A program made the translations under genes and the position numbers. Positions 12,201-25,505 of a stretch of DNA of 64,000 nt are shown here, piece by piece. Below the pieces are notes generated by a model. It was not told the DNA's origin, ran no database searches, and was given only the letters and a program-made list of their open reading frames with translations. Each line of letters begins with the position of its first letter. The stretch's first letter is position 1. Origin of the DNA: Casuarius casuarius (lineage: Eukaryota > Chordata > Aves > Casuariiformes > Casuariidae); the NCBI GenBank assembly GCA_003342895.1, contig PTFA01000229.1, forward strand, positions 1,203,598-1,267,597, in the 5' to 3' direction.

Positions 12201-14038
12201 CGCATTAGCACAAACTACCCCCAGAAACACAGGCTGGCTGAGCATGTTGAAAAGTTCTTGGGAAGTAGTTTACCCATGGCTGCATACACCTGGATCAGAG
12301 TTAAATGCTCTCCATTTCTCTCCTAGTACAGAGATATGGATTTGGATTGAAAATTGAATACTCTATAAATTCTGGATTTATCGATTCAGACCAGTATTAG
12401 CTTAAGCTTTCTGTTCCAAAGATTCTGACACTGTCCAGTAACCTGAAAAGGAAAAATATTGGAATAACAACAAAATGAAAAAGCTTTCCAACAATTCTTT
12501 ATCATTCTGAATTGTGTCAAATTAGTAGTTTTTCATATGCAAATATGTAAATGATGACTTTTATTTCATACATTATTTGGGAAAAGCTCTTCAAGCTGGA
12601 CAGCTGGTTGCAAAGAACGTAACAGAAATGCTGTCCTTGAAAATATATAAAATGCTCAGATATTTGATGATGGGCACTGTGTAACTGCTTCCAGCCATGG
12701 GTCATTTAAGCAAGTAGTTCCCCAAACAAAATCCTGTGTAAAAAATAAGAAAATAAACATACAAACAAGCATGTTTTCCCAAGATCAAGAGGATCTATGA
12801 CAGAAAATTTTCATGCACATGAAGACCAACCACCAGCTCTCACCTCAAGTGACTTGAATTTCTTGACACATATACCCCACAGGGGATAGGACCTGTAGAG
12901 AAACAATGGTGACAATGGCATTCAAAATCAAGACAGGTTCTGTGGATACAAAACTAATCTGGTGAACCAAACAGATGATCAAGCATCTGTACAGCCTGAC
13001 ATGTGAAAGCCAGGTTCTCTGGAGTATTTATCGGTATGGGGAATCTGAGGCTTACTCCTTGCACAATATATGTGTGTTGGCATCTGGGGAGACCGTAGGT
13101 TTTTAATTTTCTTACCATCTTTTCCTTTACTATCTCTTCTATTCAGATTTGTCTGTCTGATTATTGTGTTAGAGACTACAACCACTTTGAGTTCCTTCCG
13201 ACGGCAGCCAATGTTTTGGTTAATCCTTAGAAAATCAAGAATAATTGTCGGACTTCAGGCACACCAAGAAATAACAATACTCAAAATTAAATTCAGTATT
13301 TGAAATGGATGTTAAAACCATGCTCTCCAGGGAGAGCTATAAGTAGCTACTTTGAAAGAGCTTTTGTTATTTTGCCTTGTACCTCCTTAATGCATTAACA
13401 CTATCATTTTTATTAGCTAGATGTATTAAGGGATGGTCACTTAAGAACTGAGATTCTGACTATTGTTTTGCCTACACAAGCAAACACAAAGAATCTCATG
13501 TTTCAGAACTGCCTAGAGAATGAGCAAGCAATGTTTCTTCAGATCTTCTGTAATGCATTGCTCTAATATAAACTGATTTCTCACTTTATTTTCTACTTCT
13601 GGAGTTACTGTGTTTTGCTTTTTGGTTTGGCAAATCCTGGAGGCGTGGCAAGCTGTACCTTCCACACCCTGTCTTTCATAATTTTAAGGACGTTATCTGT
13701 CATCTAAGCTATAGTATAAAGGCCAGAGTTTATATATATTGCAGCTCAGTACATGGATTTGGCGCTGACCTAGGTCCAAGCTGCTCTGGAAATAATGAAG
13801 GACTTGTTTTATTGGCAAACAAAATGTTTTTGTTTGCTGCTGGACTCTGGGGAGCTTTCTGAAAACAAATACAGAGCTAGATTCACTGTCATTCATGAAA
13901 TGGAGGGAAAGGAGAGGGGAGGAAGGAGGAGTAAATTATGTCTTTATCTGAAAGGACTGGAACATAAGGGATTGTAAAGCAAATTTTTTCAAATCAGTCT
14001 TCAAAGTTCTTTCTTCTTTTCCAAATAGGTGTGCAAGA
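9230..14038. other. Gene-free AT-rich unique sequence
   Basis: No gene or RNA is supported over about 4.8 kb. The longest frame (9472-9795, plus, 107 codons) has no recognisable domain and is overlapped by a 78-codon frame on the other strand. A C-rich run lies at about 9820-9835. A mostly-T tract with a short C/G break lies near 11404-11425, and AT-only stretches occur near 11840-11925. No repeat family was recognised apart from the hairpin at 11029-11051. Confidence 0.55.
11029..11051. repeat. Perfect 10-bp-arm hairpin
   Basis: The arms 'tctttctctc' (11029-11038) and 'gagagaaaga' (11042-11051) are perfect complements around the 3-base loop 'agt'. A short cruciform-prone element with purine/pyrimidine-biased arms. 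No role is evident, and it is too short for a microRNA precursor. Confidence 0.7.
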
Positions 14039-14079
14039 TGTGTGTATATATTTGTGTGTGTGTGTTTATGTATGTTTGC
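14039..14079. repeat. TG-rich simple repeat
   Basis: A tg/ta-rich stretch with an uninterrupted (tg)n core at about 14053-14065, flanked by tatg and tttg units. A degraded dinucleotide microsatellite. Confidence 0.8.
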
Positions 14080-16158
14080 ATCTGTTTTATAACTCAAAGG
14101 CCAGAGCATGATCCAGGGAAAAAAAGATAGCAATTGTTCAGATTCGGTATAAATGATTTATGGGGCAGCACTACTTTACATATCTGTTTCATAATAACAG
14201 TAAAAAGTCTTAGGGCTCTCATAACTGCTTTTCTGGGTCAGCAAAGAACTGAAGAGGATCTAATAGTTTACCAGGGCAGAACATATTGAAACTGGAGTAC
14301 AGGCAATTCAGCTTGATACCAACAGTCAGAAAAGCTGACAACATCTGATAATATTATCATCTCTGTAATGAAGATAAGAAGCAGTTGGGGATATGAAATC
14401 ATTATTTTTAGTGATGGCTTAAAAAATGCCCCATAAAGACAGACATCTTATAAAACTGTAGGAGATATGTTCTATACTTGGTGTATCCACTCATTCATTA
14501 GTTATCATTGTCTGTACACTACAGGCGGTCTCAAAAAGGAACTTTCGTTTACCCTAAAGCAAACCTAGATAGTAGTGTAAAAAAGAGGAAATTTAAATGT
14601 TACACAGAATATGTTTGGTCATACTATACCCTCATGCCTTCAGACTGTAGGCTCATAAGGTATAACAATATTTAAGGTTGCCCAATGTTTTCCTTTAAAT
14701 GGTTTTTTTTTCAGTTTCTTAGTTTTAAACCGTTTAGGTGGAAATTTTTTCACAGCGCTTGTCTGTCTTAGTTTGCTGATGGTGGTTTTTTGTGGTAGTT
14801 CAAATAAACCGTTTCATCCATTTCCAATAAACAAGTTAGAATGAACATGGTTTTGCTCATGTTGAAATGTTCTGGCACTTATTCCATTGAGAAAAGCTGC
14901 TGTCATTTAATCTAGTGGAGGACTCATGTACCAATTAATTTGGTGGGCAGGAAATGCCATTGTGATGTGATGGATAAACCACTCGCCCTTCCCTTGAGAT
15001 GCTAAGCAAATTTAACTGATACGTATATATATCTAAAAGTCGTTTTCACTGAATAGAGACAAAACTCAAGACTGCATCTACTGAGCTCGCTTCATTTCTT
15101 CATGTAGACCATCCATACATTGTAGCAAGAGGATGACTAACATGCCATAGGGTTTTGACTGTGGCATGGAACACTTGCTGTTTCCTGCAAGAATTATTCC
15201 CACCACTGAGTGGCTGCTGCAGTGCTAGACTCTGAGCTGAGAGAGTGGACAGCCTGAATATTTTATATTCTCTGTTTCCCATCCTACCATGAGCATATAG
15301 AAGAAGGAGTCACAGCACAAAGCAAAAATGAAGGACAAACTGTGAGAGATGAAGAAAAAATGCAGGCTATTCACAGAGGTGACAAGCAAGAGGGCAAGAA
15401 ATGGCAGAGATGGGGCAATGATATTACCCAAGTTAGAAAAAGAAAGGTAGCCTCTTACTGTTATTTTATTATGATTTTTTATTTTGTCTTCTGGCTATAT
15501 TTGCCATCCAAGTGCAACATCCAGACTTCCTGCCATTACCTCATTTTAATGTTTGCACACAAAAGAGGAGTTTGAAAGATATTTAACTTAATTTCCCCAT
15601 TCATTCAAGAAGCCAGTCAAGAAATATCTTAAAGGAAAAAGAGACCATTAAGAAAGTCCTAATGGTGCAAAAAGGAAAATTAATACAAAATTCTATATAT
15701 TTGTGAATTGTAAATTTAAAGATATAATAAACCATTTTGCTTGAGCAAGGGTAACACTGACAATTCACACCTTACACATGGTCTACCAGATCTTGTGTCT
15801 GAGTCCTGTTCCATAGATTGTTGACTTCTGTTTCCTGCACTGCTTTGACCCTTTGACATATACCACCTAAACAGCCAACATGATCAACATCTTCAAGTGG
15901 TGTAAAGTGGGCAGAGTGCCTCATCTCACTGCTGCCATTTTAAAATGAGAAATTTGGCTTAATTCTATATCTTAGAGAATAAGCACTCTGTAAGTCCTGA
16001 GCCATTCATGTCCCTTAATCTCTCTATCATTTTTAGATGACTCAGTGATTGACTTTTGGGGGCCAGGGCTAGATTTTTTTTTTCTTTCATTTGAAGAAAT
16101 CTGAAAAAAAAGAGAAATGGAGATGCTTCTGAATCACGCATTTCACCATGACTGGAGT
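14080..16158. other. Gene-free AT-rich unique sequence
   Basis: No recognised gene, RNA or mobile element. Frames at 15100-15282, 15225-15431 and 15342-15575 overlap one another on opposite strands and share no domain, which fits chance open frames. Confidence 0.55.
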
Positions 16159-16177
16159 AAAAAAAAAAAAAAAAAAA
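16159..16177. repeat. Poly-A run, 19 A
   Basis: Nineteen consecutive A residues. Upstream sequence is not a recognisable retrocopy or SINE, so it is not read as a retroposon tail. It lies inside a 124-codon minus-strand open frame (15965-16339), which it helps create by encoding a run of Phe. Confidence 0.9.
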
Positions 16178-16379
16178 TTGACGTAAAAATATTGCAGCTG
16201 CAATTTGAACATTATTTTTTCCTAGCAATGTCACTAGGCATAACATGAGAGAAAAGGAGAGAATATTGTTTGTATAGTGTGCATTATTGATAGTTTCCTT
16301 CAATGGGGTTCTGGCTGGATTTTTACTTTTCAAAGACACTGCTGTATTTCCCTTTTGACAAGATCTATGACTGAGTTAA

Positions 16380-16860
16380 AAAGTTTAATTTGATTGAAAG
16401 TGAGTGCAATAAAGTTTTTAATTTGTCAACATCTTGACTGCTTATATTTAATTTCATCCCATTCATTCATATGGGTGCATTATCTGCATCAACATTTTAT
16501 GACATCAAGATCCATTTATTTTCATTGCTCCAGCAACTGCATCATAAATTATCATTAAAATCCAACTAGTGCAGAGGATAAAATCATCTTTTAGTAGTAT
16601 TAATCTATATTTCATTAACAACCGTAATTTCAGTGAGCGAAGTAAATTGCATTTATTTTAACATGTATATCAAATCATTTCCTGTTGGTTTTGGCATCTC
16701 AGTCAGGGTTTCTACTATGTTATTCACACCAGCACAATAAAACAATAGTTAAATATATTCAAGGTTATTATCAGATCAATTTTGTTAGTTTATGTAATTT
16801 CTAATACCTAAATTTATTTTAAATGACTATTCAGGGATTGTTGATGTTCTAGCACAAAAT
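16380..16860. promoter_or_regulatory. Candidate conserved non-coding element (speculative)
   Basis: A repeat-free stretch dense in homeodomain-like ATTA/TAAT words, with octamer-like and SOX-like words such as 'atgcaaat'-related and 'acaat' motifs. No long open frame and little simple sequence is present. This texture is typical of vertebrate conserved enhancers in gene deserts, but nothing here proves conservation or activity. AT-rich neutral DNA also contains many such words. Confidence 0.2.
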
Positions 16861-19239
16861 TTCTATAATCAAGTCAGTGGTATATCGCAGTGATTTTTGG
16901 GACTTGCTGAGGGGAGATTATGCAGTTTGCAGATGCCCTTGGACATTCTTAAATAGACCTTTTTAATGTACAAGTTATTCTGTGGTAACAAGTCCTCTGA
17001 ATTGGGCAGTAATGCAACGCGTAAGTGTTCACCTGAGAACAGTAACCACGAAAGTCAAGAAGCCGAACAAGAGACAGCTTCAGGAATGCAATGCAAGGTG
17101 GTGTCTTTTCCTTTGCGCATCTTTTGGAATTAAACACCTAAGACTGTCCTACAGTGAGGTGCTTTTCACTGATGTGAAGTTGAAAAAAACCTCTCCAGGT
17201 TTTTATTGAAAAATAATATATAAAAAAGAAAAAAGAAAACAATCCTTTCAAAAAACTGGATTAGAAAATGGTAGCTTCTTTCATTTTGATGGCCAAATTT
17301 GTCTGAAAACTCTAGATTCAATTCCTGTACTCTATCAGGAGATCTGAGTTCTCATTTCCCACAGAGTACCCTGAACAAAACACTGTAGGAGGTTCTGCCA
17401 TGAGGCTTTTAGACTCATGCCTGCTGAAAGTCTTGCAATTTTTATGGCATACTTTAACATCCACTGGACGAAAGAAAGAAAATACAAATTTGACTTCATA
17501 GGATAATTGCTAGTGGATAAGAAGCTGATCTTTAAGAAAAACAGATTTTCATATTCTTTTGCTAGTTTAACTTAAACTGCTTAAATATTAATTGGATCAG
17601 AGACCGGAGTCGAGCTCTCTTTCATCCAAATGAATTTCCTAATGTCTATAAAAAACCTATTTTTTTCTGTCTCCCACTCAGGGAGTATTTAAATCTGTCA
17701 TGCAAGGTAAAGCACCATCGACAGAACGACTGGGCTATATCCTCTTCAGGACATTTTCTTTTTTTTTCAAAACACTTATGAGAGAGGAGACATTCAATCT
17801 CCTATATCCTAGGTGAATATGCTAACCACTATAGAGAGGCTGTATTTTCTGATTGGTGAGCCATGACCTGGACATATTACTTGGTAACTGCTCCACAGGA
17901 TGCAAGTAATGCAAGAAAAAGTCCACTCTGTGTATTGTCTACAAGCATTAACCTCAGGTAGCTATCGAGCAGCTGTCAGGATTTAAATGACCAGTCTCAT
18001 GGTTGGCCAAGTCATGGTTGGGTGTGCAGGAATTTATTGATGGAAAAGGCTTCCGAAGTTATACAAACATTTTCTGAATATCAGGGATTCCCAAATACTG
18101 GACTACACCATCTGAGTTCCTCATGTGATTCTAGCTCTGAAGGTTTGTATTCGGATTCTGCCCAACCAAACAGTGAAACAAATATGCAAATTAGGCACTC
18201 CTGGTCTTTCCATTGACCTCAGGGAAACCTTGTTCAGTCTTGGAGTTATGAAGGCTATAAAAGCCATTGCTGAGTTGAGTCTGTGAAATAGAATACATTT
18301 ATATAAGCATTTAAACCTCTTATTTAATTTTTCAAAGATTTCAATATACAAGAACATCACTGGTCTTATAAACCATGTGTCATCTGTGGTTCAGTGCAGA
18401 CAAATGAAAAAAACAAATCTGAAGTTCCCAACTGAGAAGTATGGGGCTTTTTTTTCTTTCCATTTTCTTTTCTTTCAGTAATATTCTTTTCATTTGCCAG
18501 ATATATTACTCATACAGTCTACTCCCATATATAATTTAGAAATCTTTTGCTACATCTTTGTTCACTCTTTTATTTCTTCCCTCACAATATATCACCTCCC
18601 CACACATATAACTTATAAAGATTAGGAAATATGCTTCATTTTTAGTAACATTTGCAGACTATCACAAGCAGCTAGAAGGCACTAGTTTAATTCTGATTTT
18701 TTTTTGTTGTTTATCTAGTTTTTATCCACAACCATACTATAAAGATATTTTCACAGGGAGCAGGGGGTATTTTTTTCCCACTGTTAATTTCTGCACTATC
18801 AACACAATCTCTTCAGGTGGTTGCTGGCACAGATAGGAAAAGGTACTGACAAGCTTTCTGCTGGCCTGGTGTGTGAGTTTGCCCTGCTGATGGGTTTATC
18901 TCACCTACTCGGAGCCTCACCATGTCACATTATTGGGTCATTGTCTACTTATTGCCTCTGCGGTAGGATAAATAGAACACTGTCCATCGCCAGTGTGAAT
19001 GCTTCGCAATTCTTAGGATGGTTGTCCTGGAAAACAAATGAAAAACAGATGATATTTTCTTCTGGGGCTGCAGAAGAAAGGGATGCAACCAGTGTTTATT
19101 TTAGAACAGTAAATGGTTTAGCTGGTATTTGCAGGGCTGATTTCTAATAAAATACTTTCTCATTATTACTTTTTCTTGAGGTGCTGATGAAGCAAATCTG
19201 TGTCAGTTAATTCTTCACTGTTCAATGACAGCCTTTAAA
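16861..19239. other. Gene-free stretch with one faint SINE-like remnant
   Basis: No gene is supported. A frame at 18821-19147 (108 codons, plus) lacks a domain and has no clear splice context. T-rich runs lie near 17757-17768 and 18448-18480. The SINE-like remnant at 17775-17850 is listed separately. Confidence 0.5.
17775..17850. repeat. Possible ancient amniote SINE-like fragment
   Basis: The phrase 'ctcctatatcctaggtgaat' followed by 'atgctaaccactatagag' resembles the end of an old dispersed amniote repeat with the pattern 'cctaggtgagtgccctaaccactgggctat'. A second stretch with a related ending lies at 25855-25985. The family name is not known to me, and the match is short and diverged. Confidence 0.3.
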
Positions 19240-19760
19240 AGCAAAATTCTGAGATCGGATGGGATAGAGGCAAACTAAATGCTCTCTCATTTCCAGATAA
19301 GGTTTTTCACAGGCACTGCTGCACTCCCCTGAGATGACGTGTAAAGCCAGCCATCAAGGATCCTTGATTGTTAAAGTGAGAAAGAGCAAACTGGCTTGAT
19401 AAAGATAAGATTATTGAGTCTCAGATGTGGAACCTAAAATAGAAGAACAAAATTAAATAAAGCAGAATCTCGCACGGAGGATTTTGAGGTTTATTTAAAG
19501 GCCTGCTATCACTTTCACTCTGTTTAATACCCTTATGAGGTTACTCGGTTGCACATACAGTGTGAATTCCATTCAAAGCAATCTTTATTACAACGTACAG
19601 GTTAATTTTTGTCTTCAGTGTACAGTAATTGCACTGATATACTGCAATAAAATGATTCAGTACCCATCAAAAAATGCCACATCACACAAATTTGAATGAA
19701 GTCCTTTTATTGATACATTCTCAACATATGCATTTAAAGGTGGTAGCAAAAAACAGGCAT
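19240..19760. promoter_or_regulatory. Candidate conserved non-coding element (speculative)
   Basis: A repeat-free stretch without a long open frame that contains words often found in developmental enhancers: 'cttgattgttaaag', GATA-type 'gataagatta', 'caattaaat'-like homeodomain words, 'ctttattacaac' and 'atatgcatttaaa'. The composition is more mixed than its neighbours. Conservation cannot be judged from one sequence, so this is a suggestion only. Confidence 0.2.
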
Positions 19761-22145
19761 TTTTAACGTTACTTTCACACCCAGAGTGATACAAGCTGCA
19801 ATTTTGCACACTACCATCTACCACGCTTCAGAAAATTGGAAGATATTTTGTTCTCATTGAGTATAGCTTGTCCTGCACTTGGACTGATGCTATGGCTACA
19901 CTATTGAAGTCCAAACTGTAGTTCATTTTCCTAAAGGAAATGTGTGCAATTATTAAAAATATCTATATTGCTGGTAAGAGCTGAAACTCCTTTTCCTTGT
20001 CGCTGCTAGCTAACTAAGGTGAGAGTTAGAAAATGACGCTACTACTGTTAGATGAGAATTTTCCCAAAATATTATTTGTTTGAATTTTTATTAAAATCAA
20101 AATTATTTATATAAACAGGTGGTTTGAAGAAAACATATCTGAAAAACAAGTTGGGAAGATACATTTAAATTGTTTAAACTTACTGTTTCAGCTTTATGAA
20201 AATGGAAGTTTTGCTTTTCCACCTTATCATGGAAACAGCTTTTCATATGAAAGGAGGAATTAATGTGTTTTTAGTGATAAGTACCTGAAATAGGAAATAA
20301 ACAATTTGGAAATATCCAAAATAAGTGTTTTGAGGCTTTCCATTTTCATTAACTTAAAATAATATATCTTTTAAAAATAATATTTGCTCATAATGTGAGA
20401 CCAGAAATGTTTTGCTAAAACTGTGTCTCCCCTGTTAACTAGAATTTACTTTTTTAGCTGGGAGATCATGATCCTGAACATTTTGGTGCTAAACATCTGC
20501 CAATAATAGTTTTCTTTCCCTACTTTTAGTATGAAGCTTAATCAAACTTCAACTTGTGATTCCTAAAAGATTCTGAAGGCTAAGAATGGGCAGATGCATT
20601 GAAAAAAAAAAAAAGAAGAAGAAGAAGAACACAGAGAGAGAGAGACCTGGTAAGGAATCGCAGTTCCTCTAAATTTTTGGACTTCTGTCAGTCTCATGCA
20701 GCTGAGCTGTGCCTGCCTTTGCGTATGTAGAAAGGAACATGGAACTGTTGCCAGGAAAGAAGAAACAGTATCTTGGCAATGTCCACTGCTTAATAGCCTT
20801 AAATTCTGTGAATTGTTTCTGTTGTCTTGCAACTGCATCATATATTCCCTGGGTTTAACCTATAGAGAAACAAAAAGAGAAATGAGAATGAAAAATTGGC
20901 AGAAAGACACAAAGTTAATTCATTCCTGAATTTTCACCTATCCCCTCTTGTCTCTCAGCATGTGGCTCCAGCGTATGTTCTTAGCGTGCAGGGTTTCTTA
21001 GGTGGCCACGGTCAGAGGCCGGTGCTGCCGGAGCTGGGAAGAGGTTATGATGACTCCTAAACACTATCTCTAATTCCTCCATCAAAAGTTTATCTCTACC
21101 AGCCACAGTGATACAGACTTCTCTCCCCACGGGTGCTGTAAGCAGGCTTGTTAATTAGTCATCAATATCTGTCGAATTGTTAAACAAACAACAAACACCC
21201 AACAGTAACAGAACTGAGCCAAGGAATTGCTGATGAGCTGCTGAGTTCAGTAACTTGTTATTTGAAATTTAAAGCATGTTTTCAGTAGCTGAAGTCCCGT
21301 GGCACACTTTCTGTTCCCTGACTGCATAATCAGGTGATTAGTGGTGGAGAACTCCTGACTGAAGCATTCTTTGGTGAACATTCAGCTATGCTAAAAGTCA
21401 GAAAGTTCTTGCATCTCACCACAAATTCTCAGTGGCCAGTGACTCGTTAGTACCACAAATCACCATATGGAAGAAATGAATGACTTGGCTTTAAAATCTT
21501 CCAGGGAGAGAAAGGAAAGTTGTCCCAGCTGCTTTAGAAATGCAACAGAAAGCTGCCTTTATTTGTTGCCTTTTATTTATTATCTTTGGGAGGAGAATGA
21601 AAATATATCTTCCAAGTGGCAGACTGATGGCATACACTTCTGGTGATCTTTTGCCCCTTTTGTAAATACGTTTCCAAGTTAAAAACTAAACCCTCACCTA
21701 CCAGTGTAGCAGCCATTATATAAACTCTGGTAGGCAGACAGATGCAGGAACGAAGCCGAGCTTTAAGAAGTCAGGAGTGTGTGCTTCCTCAGACACCCCT
21801 ACGTACTAACACAAACCTATCACGCTCTACAAGTGTGACTTTACGATTAACTCTTGTGGTAAAATGTTCAGTGATACTTGTAAGAAGGATGGTGTGTCAT
21901 AATAAGTAGTGCTGCAATTGAGTTTGAAAACCACTGAAAGCACGTTCTGTTCAGACAGTGTAAAAAATCACACTGTTCAATAACCTTCTAAATGTTTCAC
22001 TTCTGGCGGCATGATTTACTGCTGTGTTCTTCAAACTGTGAGTTTTCATGGTAAGGTCTGAGTCTTCCACAGGGGACACACAATCCAGACAAACATTTTG
22101 ATGTTTGGGCGAATCAGTTTTGCTAAGCACAATAAAATCAGAGAT
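19761..22145. other. Gene-free unique sequence
   Basis: No gene, RNA or clear mobile element apart from the simple repeat at 20601-20645. A slightly GC-richer patch at about 20955-21050 has no frame or repeat that I recognise. Confidence 0.5.
20601..20645. repeat. Compound purine simple repeat
   Basis: Thirteen A, then (gaa)n, a short 'cac' break, then (ag)n up to 20645. A compound microsatellite. It produces the poly-Phe/poly-Ser run in the open frame read on the other strand (20563-20841), which is therefore not a gene. Confidence 0.85.
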
Positions 22146-22215
22146 ATGTGGGCCCTAATCTGAAAACCACTGGGGTCAGTGGGAATCATTCCAGTGACTG
22201 CAGCAGGCGTAGCAT
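22146..22215. repeat. Possible ancient amniote dispersed repeat fragment
   Basis: 'gggccctaatctgaaaacca' followed by 'ctggggtcagtgggaatcat' resembles a common sauropsid dispersed repeat of the pattern 'gggcctgatcctg...gaagtcagtgggagt...'. Related phrases occur at 41975-42150 and 53735-53825. I do not recognise a family name. Confidence 0.35.
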
Positions 22216-25200
22216 CAGCTGCTTGATGAAATCTTGATTTGAAATATGTCTGTCTGCATTGCTGGTTTCTAAAACGGTGTTTGTGAAGGATGGGATGGGG
22301 GGAGAGAAATTAATAGCCTGCCTTGCTCATATGTTTAGAGACTGCACTAAAAAAAATCCTCTCACACTGCCATTTTATAGAATTTCATAAAGGGAACCAC
22401 TGCAATTATATTTTAGTGAAATATTATGTCACAGACAAGCTTTATAGACTCCAGCTAGACTAAAGAAAACTAAAAACCCCAGCAAAGCATAGCTGCTTTT
22501 CTACATGTATTTTGAGCATAATGTAGTTCATGACATCTGGGATTTTCCTGTCAGTATCTCAGACCCTAACAGAAAAATATTGTTAATAATTGCAAAAAGA
22601 AATATCTTGTCTCTCTGTAGAATGATATAGAGCACACAATAAAGGAAAAAAAAATGCGACCAATGATTTTATAACAGTTACCCAGGCACATAGTGACAAA
22701 TAAGAAAGACATTGAGGCAATTATTTACCAAGTGATTTTCTTGGCTGCTGAATATGAGCAAACAACAGGATTTAACACAAGAAAAAAACAAGCCCATATA
22801 TATATATTTTTATAACAAGGTTGCTGAAATCATTACAGATAGAATAATATCTTGATTTTATGTTTTGTGTATACTTGATTAGATTCAGCCACCTTTAGCT
22901 CGTGTTGGAGTTTCCTATTCTATAAGCTGTCTCAACGATTTTGATAACTTGTCAGAAGGCCTAAGTACACAGTACTGTCATCTTAACTATTATGTGAGTG
23001 AATAGTGTCAACGGTGACAAATACATCATCTTCGCACTGGTATATTTAGACATTAAATGAGAAAGAGAAGAGGGAAATGCTCCTAATGGAAAATATCCTA
23101 TAATATGTAAGGTAATGCACGAAGCGAAACTCTGATATGGTTTCCTCAGTGGGACCATTGAAAAGGTGGGAAGAAACTTAGCAGTCCAAAAAATGTGATC
23201 AACTTAAATACGCATTCGTACCAATCAAGTGTATGCCGAAATGGAAGGAAGACCTGTGATTCTAGATCACATTTAATTGATTTAGCTGGTGATTGTGTTT
23301 TTCTCATGCATACATTAACCATAAAAAGTCTTTAGTATTCCTGAAGAGGGGAAATCTTCCACAATCTTAATGTCATCGCTAATGTTGGCTGTGAAATTTA
23401 CCACATGCAATTCTTTCTCCACACTTTTCATGCAAAAAAGTGTGACTCAAAGGCAGAAAATCATATTGCATCATGCCCTTTCCTCTATCACCTTCTAGTC
23501 ACTGTCCTGCCGATTAATTAGCCCCAGTAGCATACTGTCATAGGCCATTCAGTTGCTTCTCTCTCCAAAATAAGGAACATGACATTAATGTTCTTTCCTT
23601 CTCATGCCTATCTTAACAGTCTCTACCATACCCTGATATTAGCTAATTTATACATGTTTGTGTAGTGTCTTCAACCACTGTGTAGACAGAAAGAATCTAA
23701 GGTACTAGCCATACCAGGAAACTGTTGTCATTTTCAACAGGTGATGCACCTCAACTACAGCCAGTAGAGCAAACTACTCCATTTCTGTGTTACGGCTGTA
23801 ATTGTAGAAGAGCTTGTGATAAACCAGTGGACTTTCTTCTTGGATGAGTAAAGTGAAAGGGAAGATCAGGATCGACCTTCTCCAGCATGGAATGGTTGGA
23901 GTATGATATGAGACCTGGCACAACAATGAGCAGAGAAAACTGCTAATTACTTCAGGAGGAAGAGATTTCCTTGGGCTAAGAACATGCTGTGTTTGTAGCC
24001 CCTATCAAGATAGTTCTTGCCCAGAAGAATTAGAATGTGCCCCTGTGCAGAAGATAAAAATGAAATGAATACAACAGTCATGTCCATTTCACCTCCCTGC
24101 AGAGAAAGTAAATATGTCTTGCTTCCCTCTCTGCACTGAAATGAATGTCATCCATTACAATCATTTCTTCACACAAATAAAGGTTCAATATACAAAATAA
24201 ATGGAATAGAAAAACCAGTAGATGAAAAGTATCTAATTGACATGGACCATGGATTTGATCTTCGAGTGTGTTAATATAAGTGAAATAGTAACTTGACAGG
24301 TGCAAGTTTTGATCTGAACCATAAAATACATGCTATGTGGCAAAGTATGTACAGGATTGTTATAATGTCACAGGAGTAAGGGAGAGGGTATCCTGTAGAC
24401 AGTGAAGCACTTTCCATCCTCCCACTAGTGTTTTAGTATTGATTTTGAATATATTTTCTGCATATTTTAGGGGACAAGTATGCTGGTGATGGTGTTAATG
24501 TAAGTACTGCTGCATGCCAGACAAAGCAAGAAACACGTAAGTAAAACATATGCAGTAGTGGGGGGAAGGGGGAAGAAGGGAGGGCAAGGGTGACATCAGC
24601 ATTCCCTTTAAGCAGTTATATGAGACATGATGTCTTTTTAAAGGAAATCTTTCACAGAGCAGTTCTCAGATGTCCCAGGTCGGATCATATTTTTCTGACA
24701 CTCCTGCCAATCAGAATGAATCCTGAGTGACCGTGCCACAGAATGGTGGCCATTGTCATTTGAAAAACAGGCAGGAGAAGGAAAGGATGCCAAACATTAA
24801 TGTAACTCTACTCACTCAATTAAAATATGATCCAAAATAAAAATGGATTTTGAAGCATCAGTGTATGCGTGCCAAGGACTTGTGCCAACCCATATCAGCT
24901 TTGTCCTCGTATTATTTACTACAGGGAAAGAAAACACAATTGTCCATGAATGGTGTCATGTGGGACTCCCTTCCACAGCTGTTCTTTAAGGATTTAGATA
25001 AAATATGTCCCTCAACTACTACTAGTTTTCAAGGATGTCTGTGCCTGTGGCTCAGAATATCATAATACCTCTTTGCTACTATCTTTGATTGCACATTGGC
25101 ATTCTACAAAATGCAGAAATTGAAAAATGGGCAGCATGACAACCAACTTTTCAAAGAAGCGATGTTTCTTATCTCTGTTACCCTGTGATTAAACTTTTTT

Positions 25201-25505
25201 GTGTTATTTTCATTTGAGATGTCTGTACAATTATTGTTCCTATTATATAGACTGTTAGTAATTTACTTTGCTAAATAAGCTGCTTTTCTGAAGTCTGAAA
25301 CATAATTTTAATATATAGCGTAATGCAGAAGCCATTTCATGAGGCAAACATTTTGTGAATCTGAAAGGAATAGAAGTAGGTTTCAAAAGCAAGATAGTAC
25401 CTTTGAGAGCAACTGTTTTAAAAGGAAAAATAAACCAGAGATTTCCCATGTGTTGCTTAGTCTAGATGCTTAATCACGAAAACAAAGGGGCATAGTGAAT
25501 GTTGT
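22216..25505. other. Gene-free AT-rich unique sequence
   Basis: No gene or RNA is supported. A short (AT)n run lies at 22795-22808, and a G/A-rich patch lies near 24555-24595. Open frames at 22961-23158, 24078-24305 and 24850-25065 have no domain. Confidence 0.55.

Noticed and set aside
16159..16177. A19 run as a possible retrocopy tail
   Set aside because: No recognisable transcript-like sequence or target-site duplication lies beside it.
15965..16339. 124-codon minus-strand open frame
   Set aside because: It is lengthened by a 19-base A run that encodes Phe, and shows no domain.
17310..17480. Phrase 'ggagatctgagttctcattt' as a SINE head
   Set aside because: The similarity to a tRNA-derived SINE is limited to about 20 bases, and the downstream sequence does not follow.
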